NCBI GenBank assembly: GCA_017854255.1 | Contig: JAFMIA010000005.1 | Location: forward strand, 1 to 64,000 | DNA length: 64,000 nt | Reading direction: 5' to 3' | Source of the DNA: Pseudomonadales bacterium | Lineage (GTDB): Bacteria; Pseudomonadota; Gammaproteobacteria; Pseudomonadales; Azotimanducaceae | Shown here: positions 10,362-18,566 of the stretch, piece by piece | How the letters are laid out: each line of letters opens with the position of its first letter | Position numbering within the stretch: position 1 is the first letter of the stretch | The notes under the pieces: model-generated | Told to the model about the DNA's origin: nothing | Database searches by the model: none | Seen by the model: the letters and a program-made list of their open reading frames with translations, nothing else | Translations under genes and position numbers: made by a program

Positions 10362-10367
10362 GGCAGC

Positions 10368-10376
10368 AGTATAACA
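10368..10376 (-). promoter_or_regulatory. Extended -10 promoter of 6S RNA
   Basis: On the minus strand TGTTATACT forms an extended -10 element (TGn + TATACT). It is placed 6–7 nt before the inferred 5' end of 6S RNA. I see no good -35 hexamer at 16–18 nt, which fits reliance on the extended -10. Confidence 0.6.
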
Positions 10377-10397
10377 GTCTCGAGGTGAAAGGCGCGA

Positions 10398-10416
10398 CGG
10401 ATTGTGCGCCAATCCG
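10398..10416 (-). terminator. Hairpin directly after zapA
   Basis: CGGATTG and CAATCCG make a perfect 7-bp stem with a 5-nt loop starting 2 nt past the zapA stop codon. It is a candidate terminator or attenuator separating zapA mRNA from the 6S RNA promoter. It lacks a strong U-run, so termination could be partial or Rho-linked. Confidence 0.4.
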
Positions 10417-10418
10417 GG

Positions 10419-10739
10419 TTAGAGGCTGCTGGCCTTTAAAACTTCAATCAAGGCATCAACGCGCTGCTCGCTGTGTTTAAGCACTTCATGATTATCCGCA
10501 AGCGACAGCCGTGAGGTTTGATGCGCTCGGTCGACGGACAAAAAATCGTTCGTAATGTTCAATGCGGCCATGACGGCAAGACGGTCTAAGCCGAGCACGC
10601 TGCCGGACTTCTTAATCTCGCGCATCTTTTGATCCAGGTAGAAAGCCGAATCCCTGAGCGCTTGAACCTCATCGGCCGGGCAGCTGACCGGGTAGTCTTT
10701 ATCAAAAATAGAAACAGTAATGGTTTCAGACGTCGCCAT
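10419..10739 (-). CDS. zapA: Cell division protein ZapA
   Basis: A small cytoplasmic protein that bundles FtsZ filaments at the division ring. The 106-aa chain has the ZapA pattern: an N-terminal globular part (ETITVSIFDKDYPVSCPADE, the FKIxG-like strand region), the DRLAVMAALNITNDFL helix around 53–68, and a C-terminal coiled-coil helix. It is immediately preceded by a small coiled-coil gene (2 bp gap) and followed by 6S RNA and fau, the conserved order of this locus. No oddities were seen. Confidence 0.94.
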   Translation of the reverse strand: MATSETITVSIFDKDYPVSCPADEVQALRDSAFYLDQKMREIKKSGSVLGLDRLAVMAALNITNDFLSVDRAHQTSRLSLADNHEVLKHSEQRVDALIEVLKASSL

Positions 10740-10740
10740 C

Positions 10741-10938
10741 TTAGTCTTGCTCCAGAGATTTGAGTCGAAGAATCATGCCTTCAACTTTGCTTTTAACGGC
10801 TACATTGCGTTCAAGGAGCTGCGCGCGTTCCTGAGTGAGACGTTGATTGTCTGAACTGAGCTGTTGCTGCTTTAAAAGCAACGCCTCGCAGAGTTGGGTC
10901 AGTTCGTCGAGTTTGGTTTCCAGGTCAGTCGGGCTCAA
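10741..10938 (-). CDS. TIGR02449/ZapB-like coiled-coil protein
   Basis: A 65-residue, almost wholly helical protein (heptads through LETKLDELTQLCEALLLKQQQLSSDN…) of the small family found upstream of zapA in Pseudomonas-type genomes. A division-related role is inferred from that context. The open frame extends to an ATG at 11049, but I prefer the TTG at 10938. It has an excellent AAGGAG site 6 nt upstream, gives the family's usual length, and leaves the upstream segment (containing NHHRACFELTLVL, unlike coiled coil) outside the protein. Its stop lies 2 bp before the zapA start, so the two are coupled. Confidence 0.75.
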   Translation of the reverse strand: MSPTDLETKLDELTQLCEALLLKQQQLSSDNQRLTQERAQLLERNVAVKSKVEGMILRLKSLEQD

Positions 10939-11063
10939 GGTCGGCTCCTTAGCGAATCCGTTAATATATAGGTCTGCTAGGACCAAGGTCAATTCAAAGC
11001 AGGCTCTGTGATGGTTGTACCTCGCCTGGAACAGGACTTTCTCATACAATAGGGGCGCGTATA

Positions 11064-11612
11064 TTGGGACAACAATCGGTGACCGACTCTATTACAGACT
11101 TATTGAAAGCGGCAGGTAGTGATTGCGGGCCCGCAGAATTCCATGGCCAGATCGTCGCGCATGCCGCGCTGGCTGATAGGCGCCAAAAAAAGCTCCCGCA
11201 ACAGACCGTTGCAGACTGGCTTGCACTGACCACCGTCAGCGAAGATTTGATGCAGGTCACGGCTGAGCTGCATCAGGCGGCGGTTGAAAGTTTAGAAGAA
11301 TTTTCGGACTTTGATCTGACGCTCCTGTTGCCGGACGACGATGCCCCAATGGATGAGCGATTTTCGGAATTGACCTGCTGGTGTAGCGGTTTTTTACACG
11401 GGCTGGGATTGGCGCAACACGCCGAAGGCTTGTTGGCGCAGCCTGATATTCGAGAAATGCTCGAGGATCTTGCTGCCATCGCGCGTTCATTGGCCCCAGT
11501 CCCGGACTCGGAAGACAATGAAAGCGATTTTATGGAGATTCTTGAATACATTCGCGTGGTGGTTTTGACGATCGCAATCGACGCGGAACCCAGCCCAAGC
11601 AGGCCCGCTTAA
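11064..11612 (+). CDS. ygfB: YgfB/YecA family protein (UPF0149)
   Basis: A 182-aa acidic protein of the UPF0149 family. Visible family features are the opening helix with CGPAEFHGQIVAHA, the central FDLTLLLPDDDAPMDERFSELTCWCSGFLHGLG, and the late DFMEILEYIRVVVLTI. E. coli YgfB lies divergently beside zapA, exactly as here; in Pseudomonas YgfB is reported to influence regulators of cell-wall stress genes. The start is TTG at 11064 with AGGGG upstream. About 125 bp separates its start from that of the TIGR02449 gene on the other strand, so divergent promoters must lie between. pepP, the usual next gene, is absent here and a ubiH-family gene follows. Confidence 0.9.
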   Translation: MGQQSVTDSITDLLKAAGSDCGPAEFHGQIVAHAALADRRQKKLPQQTVADWLALTTVSEDLMQVTAELHQAAVESLEEFSDFDLTLLLPDDDAPMDERFSELTCWCSGFLHGLGLAQHAEGLLAQPDIREMLEDLAAIARSLAPVPDSEDNESDFMEILEYIRVVVLTIAIDAEPSPSRPA

Positions 11613-11656
11613 TGAAGCCGAGCGTATGAGTTTCCGAGTTTGTCAGGAGTCTGATC

Positions 11657-12835
11657 ATGGCGCGATATGATTTTGTCATTGCTGGCGCCGGCCTCGTTGG
11701 ACTCTCGGCGGCCCTGGCGTTAACGCGCCAAGGGTTAAAGGGTCTCATTTTTGATCATGGCTTAGCGCCGAGTGCCGCCAGTGGCGCAACCCAGGTCCTT
11801 GGGCTTGATCGATCCCCCAGGGTGAGCGCCATCAATCCCGCCTCGGTTAAATTCCTCACGCAATTGGGGGTCGCCCCGGCGTTTTTTGATCAAGCGGGTT
11901 GTTCTGTTTCGGGCATGACGGTTTGGGACGGTGATGGCAGCGGCGAACTGTCATTGCCGTCCGCGGGTTATATCATTGAAAATCATCGGTTGCTGAACGC
12001 ATTATTCAACGCGCTTGGCCAACCATCGATTGCCGAGGCGCTGACCCAACAGTTTGAAGTTGGCATTGTTGATCTTCAGCAGGATGACGAAACGGTGTCG
12101 ATCACGCTGACGACCGGCGAGACAATCCAAAGCGGGCTTTTAATTGGCGCGGACGGCAGTGCCTCGCGCACCCGAGACTTGCTGGGCATTCAAAGCGTTG
12201 CCTGGCGCTATGATCAAACGGCATTGGTGTGCGTTTCGGAAACGGCTTTGCCGCATCAAGGGATTGCGCGGCAAAGTTTTACGCCAGAGGGGCCATTGGC
12301 CTTTTTACCGTTACCGGAGCCGAATCATAGCGTGCTCGTTTGGTCGTCGACCCAGGCGCAAGCGCAGTTGCATTGCAGTGAAAAAGAATTTGCGGCAATG
12401 GCTTCAGTGCATAGTGCGCGCCCTTTAGGGCCCGTGACCGCGATCGGCGCGCGCGCCGTGTTTCCGCTTCAACAGCAGCACGCGATCCGCTATGCAAAAG
12501 GCCGGTCGGTCTTAGTGGGGGACGCCGCCCACAGCATTCATCCGTTGGCCGGGCAGGGATTAAATTTAGGATTTGCAGACGTCGTTAGCCTGTCACAAGC
12601 CATCGAGAACCTAAGGCTCGATCAAAGACAGTCATTGAGCGAGGCGCTGAGGCGCTATGAGGCGCAGCGTCGCCCTGTCAATTTAAGAATGACCGCCGCG
12701 ACGGATCTGCTCAAACGCGTGTTTGATCCCCCAAGTCCTTTATTGAGACTGGCGCGAAGCACGGGCATGCGATGGTTGCAGAACCAGACCCGCCTGAAAC
12801 AAGCGCTCAGCTTGGCGGCAGCAGGCCATCTGTAA
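11657..12835 (+). CDS. ubiH: UbiH/UbiF/VisC-family FAD-dependent ubiquinone hydroxylase
   Basis: A 392-aa aromatic-ring hydroxylase of ubiquinone biosynthesis. Residues 5–34 form the FAD Rossmann motif (GAGLVG at 10–15). LIGADGSASRTRDLL around 170 is the family DG motif, and VLVGDAAHSIHPLAGQGLNLGF near 288 is the GD FAD-ribityl motif, typical of UbiH and its paralogues. Context (downstream of ygfB) matches UbiH in E. coli (ygfB–pepP–ubiH–ubiI), hence the symbol, but pepP and ubiI are not here. Sequence alone cannot separate which ring position it hydroxylates. It starts with ATG after AGGAG and lies 100 bp before gcvT. Confidence 0.85.
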   Translation: MARYDFVIAGAGLVGLSAALALTRQGLKGLIFDHGLAPSAASGATQVLGLDRSPRVSAINPASVKFLTQLGVAPAFFDQAGCSVSGMTVWDGDGSGELSLPSAGYIIENHRLLNALFNALGQPSIAEALTQQFEVGIVDLQQDDETVSITLTTGETIQSGLLIGADGSASRTRDLLGIQSVAWRYDQTALVCVSETALPHQGIARQSFTPEGPLAFLPLPEPNHSVLVWSSTQAQAQLHCSEKEFAAMASVHSARPLGPVTAIGARAVFPLQQQHAIRYAKGRSVLVGDAAHSIHPLAGQGLNLGFADVVSLSQAIENLRLDQRQSLSEALRRYEAQRRPVNLRMTAATDLLKRVFDPPSPLLRLARSTGMRWLQNQTRLKQALSLAAAGHL

Positions 12836-12934
12836 TCCATGCCGACATGAAGAAAATTCCTAGTGAAGCTGATTTAGTTTCGGCGTGAGCGCGATCGAAA
12901 CTGGTTACAATAAAGTCTCTGCGAAGGACGGCTC

Positions 12935-14020
12935 ATGCTAAAGAAAACGTGTCTCAATTCATGCCACATTGATGCGGGCGGGAAAATGGTGGATTTTGGG
13001 GGTTGGGAAATGCCCATTCACTATGGCTCTCAGTTGGATGAGCATCAATGGGTCCGCGAGTCTGCAGGCATGTTTGATGTCTCCCACATGACGGTCATTG
13101 ATATTCTTGGCTCGGAGGCCAAGGCATTTCTTCGAAAATTATTGGCCAACGATGTTGATCGATTGAAGGCTTCGGGCCAGGCCCTGTATAGCGCCATGCT
13201 GAATCATGAGGGCGGGGTCTTGGATGATTTGATCGTCTATCGATTGAATGAAGGGTACCGCCTGGTTGTGAATTGCGCCACGCGCGAAAAAGATCTGGCC
13301 TGGATCAGGGCGTCTGCAGAAGCCTTTGAGGTGGTTGTCGTAACGCCCGCGCAGTTGTCGATTCTTGCCGTGCAAGGCCCGAAAGCGCTCAGCATCTTGC
13401 AGTCTGTCCTTGATCCAGCACAAGCGCGTTTGCTCAGCGAATTGGCCGTGTTCGAAAGTGGCTTCGCGGGCGATTGGTTTTTTGCCCGCACGGGGTATAC
13501 CGGCGAGCAGGGCGCCGAAATTATTCTACCCAACGCCGGCGCTGAAGCACTTTGGCAGGCTCTGTTAGCCGGCGGCGTTCACCCCATTGGCCTGGGTGCG
13601 CGGGACACCTTGCGGCTCGAAGCGGGCATGAACCTATATGGCAGCGATATGGATGAAGGGGTGTCCCCGCTTGCCTGTAACATGGCCTGGACGGTGGTTC
13701 ACAATGACCGTGGTTTCATTGGGGAAGGCGCTGTGCAAGCTGCGCGAGCCGCGCGCGTTCAGCCGCGTTTGATTGGGGTGATCTTAAAAGAGCGGGGCGT
13801 GCTCCGGGCGCATTACCCGGTTTATAGCGGGGCCGCATGTGTTGGGGAGCTGACCAGTGGGGCCTTCTCGCCGACCTTACAAGGCGGTATTGGATTTGCG
13901 CGAGTCAGCGCTGCCACCCAGCCGTTGTTTGTTGAAATTCGGGGAAAACGACTACCGTTAGAACCCGTCTCACTACCGTTCGTGCGGCACGGCAAGCCCG
14001 TTTACACAGTAATTTCGTAG
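12935..14020 (+). CDS. gcvT: Glycine cleavage system T protein (aminomethyltransferase)
   Basis: Transfers the one-carbon unit from aminomethyl-lipoyl-H protein to THF, giving 5,10-methylene-THF and ammonia. The 361-aa length is usual (E. coli 364). Family signatures are KMVDFGGWEMPIHYGSQ near the start, MFDVSHM, and LGARDTLRLEAGMNLYGSDM around 228–247 (the folate-binding region). It is first of gcvT–gcvH–gcvPA–gcvPB, all on the plus strand with short gaps. No glycine riboswitch was recognised in the 99-bp leader. Confidence 0.97.
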   Translation: MLKKTCLNSCHIDAGGKMVDFGGWEMPIHYGSQLDEHQWVRESAGMFDVSHMTVIDILGSEAKAFLRKLLANDVDRLKASGQALYSAMLNHEGGVLDDLIVYRLNEGYRLVVNCATREKDLAWIRASAEAFEVVVVTPAQLSILAVQGPKALSILQSVLDPAQARLLSELAVFESGFAGDWFFARTGYTGEQGAEIILPNAGAEALWQALLAGGVHPIGLGARDTLRLEAGMNLYGSDMDEGVSPLACNMAWTVVHNDRGFIGEGAVQAARAARVQPRLIGVILKERGVLRAHYPVYSGAACVGELTSGAFSPTLQGGIGFARVSAATQPLFVEIRGKRLPLEPVSLPFVRHGKPVYTVIS

Positions 14021-14046
14021 ATATCACACAATGAGGACCATGAAGC

Positions 14047-14442
14047 ATGGCTGAAACTCGAGACAATGTTCGTTATCTGCCCTCCCATGAGTGGGCGCGA
14101 TTAGAAACCGATGGCACCGTAACGGTTGGCATCAGCGATCACGCGCAGGACGCGCTGGGAGACGTCGTGTTTGTTGAATTACCGGAGGTAGGTCGAGCGG
14201 TTCAGGTGGGCGAAGAAGTGGCTGTCGTTGAGTCTGTCAAAGCGGCCTCTGATATTTACGCGCCGATTGCTGGCACCATTATTAGTAGTAACGAAGCACT
14301 CGATTCTGCGCCGGAAACGGTCAACGAGGCGCCCTTTGATGAAGGCTGGTTTTTCAGACTGCAGCCGACTGATGACAAGGCGTTGAATGAACTACTGACA
14401 CCGGAAGACTATCGGGCGCTCTGCGCGGCGGACGATCACTGA
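14047..14442 (+). CDS. gcvH: Glycine cleavage system H protein
   Basis: The lipoyl carrier that shuttles the aminomethyl group between P, T and L proteins. Length is 131 aa. The lipoylation site is Lys65 in [13 protein letters not shown], and the typical HEWARLE and [12 protein letters not shown] segments are present. It lies 26 bp after gcvT and 20 bp before gcvPA. The L protein (lipoamide dehydrogenase), shared with other complexes, is not in this window. Confidence 0.97.
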   Translation: MAETRDNVRYLPSHEWARLETDGTVTVGISDHAQDALGDVVFVELPEVGRAVQVGEEVAVVESVKAASDIYAPIAGTIISSNEALDSAPETVNEAPFDEGWFFRLQPTDDKALNELLTPEDYRALCAADDH

Positions 14443-14462
14443 TCTTTTTGAGGAAATGCTAG

Positions 14463-15833
14463 ATGCCCTTTATTCCCCACACGGCATTAGACGAGCAGGA
14501 AATGTTAGGCGCCATCGGGGTGCCCAATATTGATGCGTTGTTTGATGAAATCCCACGAAACCTGCGCGCCGCAACCTTAAGCGAGGTGCCCGCGGGCATC
14601 TCCGAGATGGCGCTGCAGCGGTTGATGGACCAACGGGCACGACTCGATGAAGTTGATTTGAGCTTTTTAGGCGCAGGCGCCTACGAGCATCATATCCCGG
14701 CGGCAGTTTGGGACTTGGTGGGCCGCGGTGAATTTATGACAGCCTATACGCCGTATCAGGCGGAAGCCTCCCAAGGCACCTTGCAATTAATTTATGAATT
14801 TCAAACCATGATGACCCGGCTCACGGCAATGGATGTTGCCAATGCCTCGGTCTATGACGGCGCAACCGCCTTGGCGGAAGCCATGTTGATGGCGGTTCGA
14901 GCCAATAAATCCAATAAAAGTAATCGGATTGTGGTCGCGGGTAACCTTAACCCCAACTATCACGCGGTCTGCCATACGATTGTTAAAAATCAGGGTTTGA
15001 TCCTCGATGTGCTCGACCACGATCCCAGTACAGGCTGCCTACCTGGATCGGTCGAGGCGGCGCTGGACGGTGCGGCAGCGTTGGTCATCAGTTATCCGAA
15101 TTTTTTTGGTGGTCTCGATGATGTCGACTCTTTAACGGACCTGGCTGCCAGCGCCGGCGCGCTGGTGATTGGGGTCGTCAATCCAACGGCCATGGCGCTC
15201 ATTAAGCCGCCCGGTGAATGGGGCGCTCGGGGCGCCGACATTGCCGTTGGGGAGGGTCAACCCTTGGGTATACCGCTCGCGTCCGGCGGCCCGTATTTGG
15301 GCTTCATGTGTTGTCGACAGCAATTTGTGCGACAGATGCCGGGTCGGATTATTGGCCGAACGGTAGACCAAACGGGTCAGCCTGGCTATACCCTGACATT
15401 GCAAGCCCGGGAGCAGCATATCCGCCGAGGTAAAGCGACCTCTAACATCTGCACCAATCAAGGGTTGTTGGTGACTGCGGCGACGATTTATATGAGTTTG
15501 CTGGGCAATGAGGGCCTGCGTCAGGTGGCGCTAACCGCCCATGCAGGGATCAATGCGTTAACGGATTTAGCATGCCAAATTGACGGTGTCACGGCGCGCT
15601 TTAGCGGGCCTGTGTTTCATGAGCGGGTTCTGGCATTGCCAGTTGACGCCAGCCGGGTCGTTGAAAAGATGGCCGTTCGCGGGGTTCTGCCTGGCCTTGC
15701 GCTTGGAGATTGGGTAACCGGCATGGCCCATTGCCTTTTGGTGAATGTGACCGAAACGAAAACCGCGGCAGATATCGATCTGTTTGCGCGTTTATTGGCC
15801 GAGGTGATCGAGGAGGTCAAAGCAACATGTTGA
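14463..15833 (+). CDS. gcvPA: Glycine dehydrogenase (decarboxylating) subunit 1
   Basis: The N-terminal half of the P protein as a separate 456-aa chain. It forms an alpha2beta2 decarboxylase with GcvPB, releasing CO2 from glycine and passing the methylamine to Gcv[32 protein letters not shown] and [23 protein letters not shown] are typical of subunit 1. It lacks the PLP lysine, which is on subunit 2. The gene overlaps gcvPB by 7 nt (15827–15833), which should couple their translation in a fixed ratio. Many gammaproteobacteria instead have one fused gcvP gene of about 950 residues. Confidence 0.96.
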   Translation: MPFIPHTALDEQEMLGAIGVPNIDALFDEIPRNLRAATLSEVPAGISEMALQRLMDQRARLDEVDLSFLGAGAYEHHIPAAVWDLVGRGEFMTAYTPYQAEASQGTLQLIYEFQTMMTRLTAMDVANASVYDGATALAEAMLMAVRANKSNKSNRIVVAGNLNPNYHAVCHTIVKNQGLILDVLDHDPSTGCLPGSVEAALDGAAALVISYPNFFGGLDDVDSLTDLAASAGALVIGVVNPTAMALIKPPGEWGARGADIAVGEGQPLGIPLASGGPYLGFMCCRQQFVRQMPGRIIGRTVDQTGQPGYTLTLQAREQHIRRGKATSNICTNQGLLVTAATIYMSLLGNEGLRQVALTAHAGINALTDLACQIDGVTARFSGPVFHERVLALPVDASRVVEKMAVRGVLPGLALGDWVTGMAHCLLVNVTETKTAADIDLFARLLAEVIEEVKATC

Positions 15834-17290
15834 TTTACGAACACAGTCGGCCGGGCCGAATGGCCAGAGCCCAGTATGTTGCCGCCGAAGGGGTTTCATC
15901 CGAGCTGGCGAATGACCTAGGGGTCCACGCACGGTCGAGTACCCTCGGGCTGCCGGAGGTGTCTGAACTGGAAGTGGTCCGGCATTACACCAACCTGTCT
16001 TCCAAGAACTTTGCCATTGATAAACAGTTTTACCCGCTTGGGTCCTGCACGATGAAATACAATCCGCGGGGCGCCCATGCGGTCGCGAGTATTCCGGGGT
16101 TCCTCAAACGACATCCGCTGGCGCCACTCGCCAACAGCCAAGGGTATTTGTCGTGCGCTTATGAACTGCAAAACTACCTTAAAGATGTGACGGGCATGCA
16201 AGCGGTATCGCTCACCCCGATGGCGGGCGCCCAAGGCGAATTTGCTGGGGTTGCAATGATTCGCGCCTATCATCAAAAGCGCGGCGATCACGAGCGGGTT
16301 GAGATTCTGGTGCCAGAAGCCGCTCATGGCACAAACCCGGCAACCGCGGTCATGTGCGGTTTCGTAGTGCGAGAAATCCCGGTGACTAAAGAAGGGGATG
16401 TGGATCTTGAGGCGCTTAAAGCGGCCGTTGGTCCAAGAACGGCCGGGCTTATGATGACCAATCCGTCAACCTGTGGCGTCTTTGAGCGCCAGATCCAGGA
16501 AATTGCGGAGACCGTGCACGAGGCCGGTGGGCTTTTGTATTACGATGGCGCGAACTTGAATGCAATCTTGGGCAAAGTGCGACCTGGGGATATGGGATTC
16601 GATGTGTTGCACATGAATCTTCATAAAACGTTTGCCACGCCTCACGGTGGTGGCGGTCCTGGTTCGGGTCCGGTGGGTGTGGGGGCGCGGCTGGCACCGT
16701 TTTTACCAACGCCAACCGTTGGCATGGATGAAGATGGGACCTATCGCTGGTTGGATCATAAGGATATTCCTGACACGATCGGCCGATTATCGAGTTTTAT
16801 GGGCAATGCCGGTATCTTGCTGAGAGCCTATGCCTATGCTCGCTTGCTTGGCGCCGAGGGTATGAATCGGGTGGGGGAATACGCAACCCTCAATGCGAAT
16901 TATCTGGCGAAGTCTTTGGAGAAAGCGGGCTACACGCTGGCTTATCCTGCGCGCCGTGCAACCCATGAATTCATTGTCACCCTCGCAAGCGAAGCCAAGC
17001 ATCAACACGTCACGGCAATGGATTTTGCAAAACGCCTGCTGGACTATGGTTATCATGCCCCAACGACCTATTTTCCGTTATTGGTCCCCGAGTGTTTGTT
17101 GATTGAGCCGACAGAAACCGAATCAAAAGCGGAAATCGACGGTTTTGTCGCAGCGATGACTCAGATTCGTCAAGAAGCGATGACTGACCCGGCGCTGGTA
17201 ACGACGGCGCCGCATACTTTGCCCGTCACGCGCTTGGATGATGTTAAGGCCGCTCGGGATTTGGATTTGGCGTTTAAGGTTACCGCTTAG
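15827..17290 (+). CDS. gcvPB: Glycine dehydrogenase (decarboxylating) subunit 2
   Basis: The PLP-carrying half of the split P protein, 487 aa. The PLP lysine is Lys267 in [33 protein letters not shown] (70–81) and [11 protein letters not shown] are other signatures. The start ATG at 15827 overlaps the gcvPA stop and is preceded by GAGGAGGT. The open frame reaches back to 15710 inside gcvPA, but that extension is not family-like. Its stop codon overlaps the stop of the convergent HAD gene (shared TTAG at 17287–17290), so there is no room for an ordinary terminator. Confidence 0.96.
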   Translation: MLIYEHSRPGRMARAQYVAAEGVSSELANDLGVHARSSTLGLPEVSELEVVRHYTNLSSKNFAIDKQFYPLGSCTMKYNPRGAHAVASIPGFLKRHPLAPLANSQGYLSCAYELQNYLKDVTGMQAVSLTPMAGAQGEFAGVAMIRAYHQKRGDHERVEILVPEAAHGTNPATAVMCGFVVREIPVTKEGDVDLEALKAAVGPRTAGLMMTNPSTCGVFERQIQEIAETVHEAGGLLYYDGANLNAILGKVRPGDMGFDVLHMNLHKTFATPHGGGGPGSGPVGVGARLAPFLPTPTVGMDEDGTYRWLDHKDIPDTIGRLSSFMGNAGILLRAYAYARLLGAEGMNRVGEYATLNANYLAKSLEKAGYTLAYPARRATHEFIVTLASEAKHQHVTAMDFAKRLLDYGYHAPTTYFPLLVPECLLIEPTETESKAEIDGFVAAMTQIRQEAMTDPALVTTAPHTLPVTRLDDVKAARDLDLAFKVTA

Positions 17291-17955
17291 ACGCCGATTG
17301 GGTCCCTCAGACTAATAATGGGCCAATCATGGGCCTCGGCGTGTGCTCGTAGCACGGGGTCCGGATCAACACAGACGGGGTGATCGACCTGTTGCAGTAG
17401 GGGCAGATCATTACGGCTGTCGGAATAAAAAGTGCTGCCTTGCAGGGTGAAGGGTTTATCTTCTAACCAAAGTGCCAGGCGGTCCACCTTACCCTGACCC
17501 AGGGTTGCAATGCCCGGCACTTGCCCGGTGTATTGCCCATTTTTGAATTCAGCAACGGGTGCGAGCAGGGTGTCGATGCCGAGTGCTGAGACGATGGGGC
17601 GCGTAATGAAATCAAGGGTTGCGGTAATCACCATCACAAAATCACCTTGCGCCTGATGCTGCGCGATTAATGCGCGGCCTTTTGGTAAAATGATCGGCTC
17701 AATGACCGTTGCCATAAACTCACTGTGCAGGATTTCTAAGGTTTGCCATGGAATACGCGCCAGTGGCGCGCAAGAAAATGCCAAGTAACTTGTGACATCA
17801 AGCTGACCCGCGCGATATTGCTGATAAAAACGATCATTTTCTGCTTTAAACTGCGCGCCATCGACCAAGGCCTTTGAAACGAGAAATTCGCCCCAAGCAT
17901 GATCACTGTCGCCGCTCAGCAGGGTTTCATCAAGGTCAAAAATAGCTAGGGGCAA
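17287..17955 (-). CDS. HAD-IB family phosphatase (SerB-like hydrolase)
   Basis: A 222-aa haloacid-dehalogenase-type hydrolase of subfamily IB. The nucleophile motif is [11 protein letters not shown] (Asp7/Asp9 from the chosen start), motif II is VITATLDF, and motif III/IV appears as [11 protein letters not shown]. The substrate is unknown; relatives include phosphoserine phosphatase-like and phosphatidylglycerophosphatase-like enzymes. The frame is open to 18012, but the TTG at 17955 has AGGAG 7 nt upstream and starts right at the first beta strand, so I prefer it. It is divergent from rppH; the order HAD | rppH–ptsP–lgt is also found in Pseudomonas. Confidence 0.85.
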   Translation of the reverse strand: MPLAIFDLDETLLSGDSDHAWGEFLVSKALVDGAQFKAENDRFYQQYRAGQLDVTSYLAFSCAPLARIPWQTLEILHSEFMATVIEPIILPKGRALIAQHQAQGDFVMVITATLDFITRPIVSALGIDTLLAPVAEFKNGQYTGQVPGIATLGQGKVDRLALWLEDKPFTLQGSTFYSDSRNDLPLLQQVDHPVCVDPDPVLRAHAEAHDWPIISLRDPIGV

Positions 17956-18056
17956 AAGCGGTCTCCTCTCGATTGCAGGGGGGATCCATGGTATAGGTGG
18001 ATCAGGTGTCAAAATGACGGCTGATTAAAGTATAGGGTGTCCGGGAACAAATCAAT

Positions 18057-18566
18057 ATGATTGATGAACAGGGTTACCGTCCCAACGTGTGTATCGTCAT
18101 CGCGAATAGCGCGGGACAGGTTTTCTGGGGCAAGCGTCGCCAGCAATCGGCTTGGCAGTTCCCTCAGGGCGGTATTGAAGCGGGAGAATCGATCGAGGCC
18201 GCGTTATACCGAGAGCTTCAAGAAGAAACGGGTCTGGTTGCAGAACAGGTTCAGCTCATTGCCGTGACCAAGCCCTGGTACCGCTATCGGTTGCCGAAGC
18301 ACATGCTGAAAAATAATCAGTCGAACTATGTCGGACAAAAACAAAAGTACGGGCTACTTAAGATTTTGGATGACGCGCACCAGTTTGTGTTGGATCAGGA
18401 TCGACACCCAGAATTTGATGATTGGGCGTGGGTTCCTTATTGGTATCCCGTTGGCGCGGTTTGGGCGCCAAAGCAAGATGCCTATCGGCGGGCGTTAAAA
18501 GAACTCGCGCCTTTTCTAAAGCAATGCCTACCAGAGGTTAAAAATCGTGCTCGAAGCACTTCGTAG
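18057..18566 (+). CDS. rppH: RNA pyrophosphohydrolase
   Basis: A Nudix enzyme that removes pyrophosphate from the 5' end of mRNAs, exposing them to RNase E. The 169-aa chain starts with GYRPNVCIVIAN, typical of RppH, and carries a full Nudix box from Gly38 to Leu60 (GX5EX7REXXEEXG). Its 3' end overlaps the ptsP start by 20 nt, an order (rppH–ptsP) conserved across gammaproteobacteria. It starts with ATG; the leader between it and the divergent HAD gene is about 100 bp. Confidence 0.96.
   Translation: MIDEQGYRPNVCIVIANSAGQVFWGKRRQQSAWQFPQGGIEAGESIEAALYRELQEETGLVAEQVQLIAVTKPWYRYRLPKHMLKNNQSNYVGQKQKYGLLKILDDAHQFVLDQDRHPEFDDWAWVPYWYPVGAVWAPKQDAYRRALKELAPFLKQCLPEVKNRARSTS

Noticed and set aside
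10140-10412. A 90-codon minus-strand frame between fau and zapA
   Set aside because: It covers the 6S RNA gene, whose conserved arm and closing stem explain the sequence; the translation resembles no protein.
12836-12934. Possible glycine riboswitch before gcvT
   Set aside because: The 99-bp leader is too short and shows none of the conserved aptamer core.
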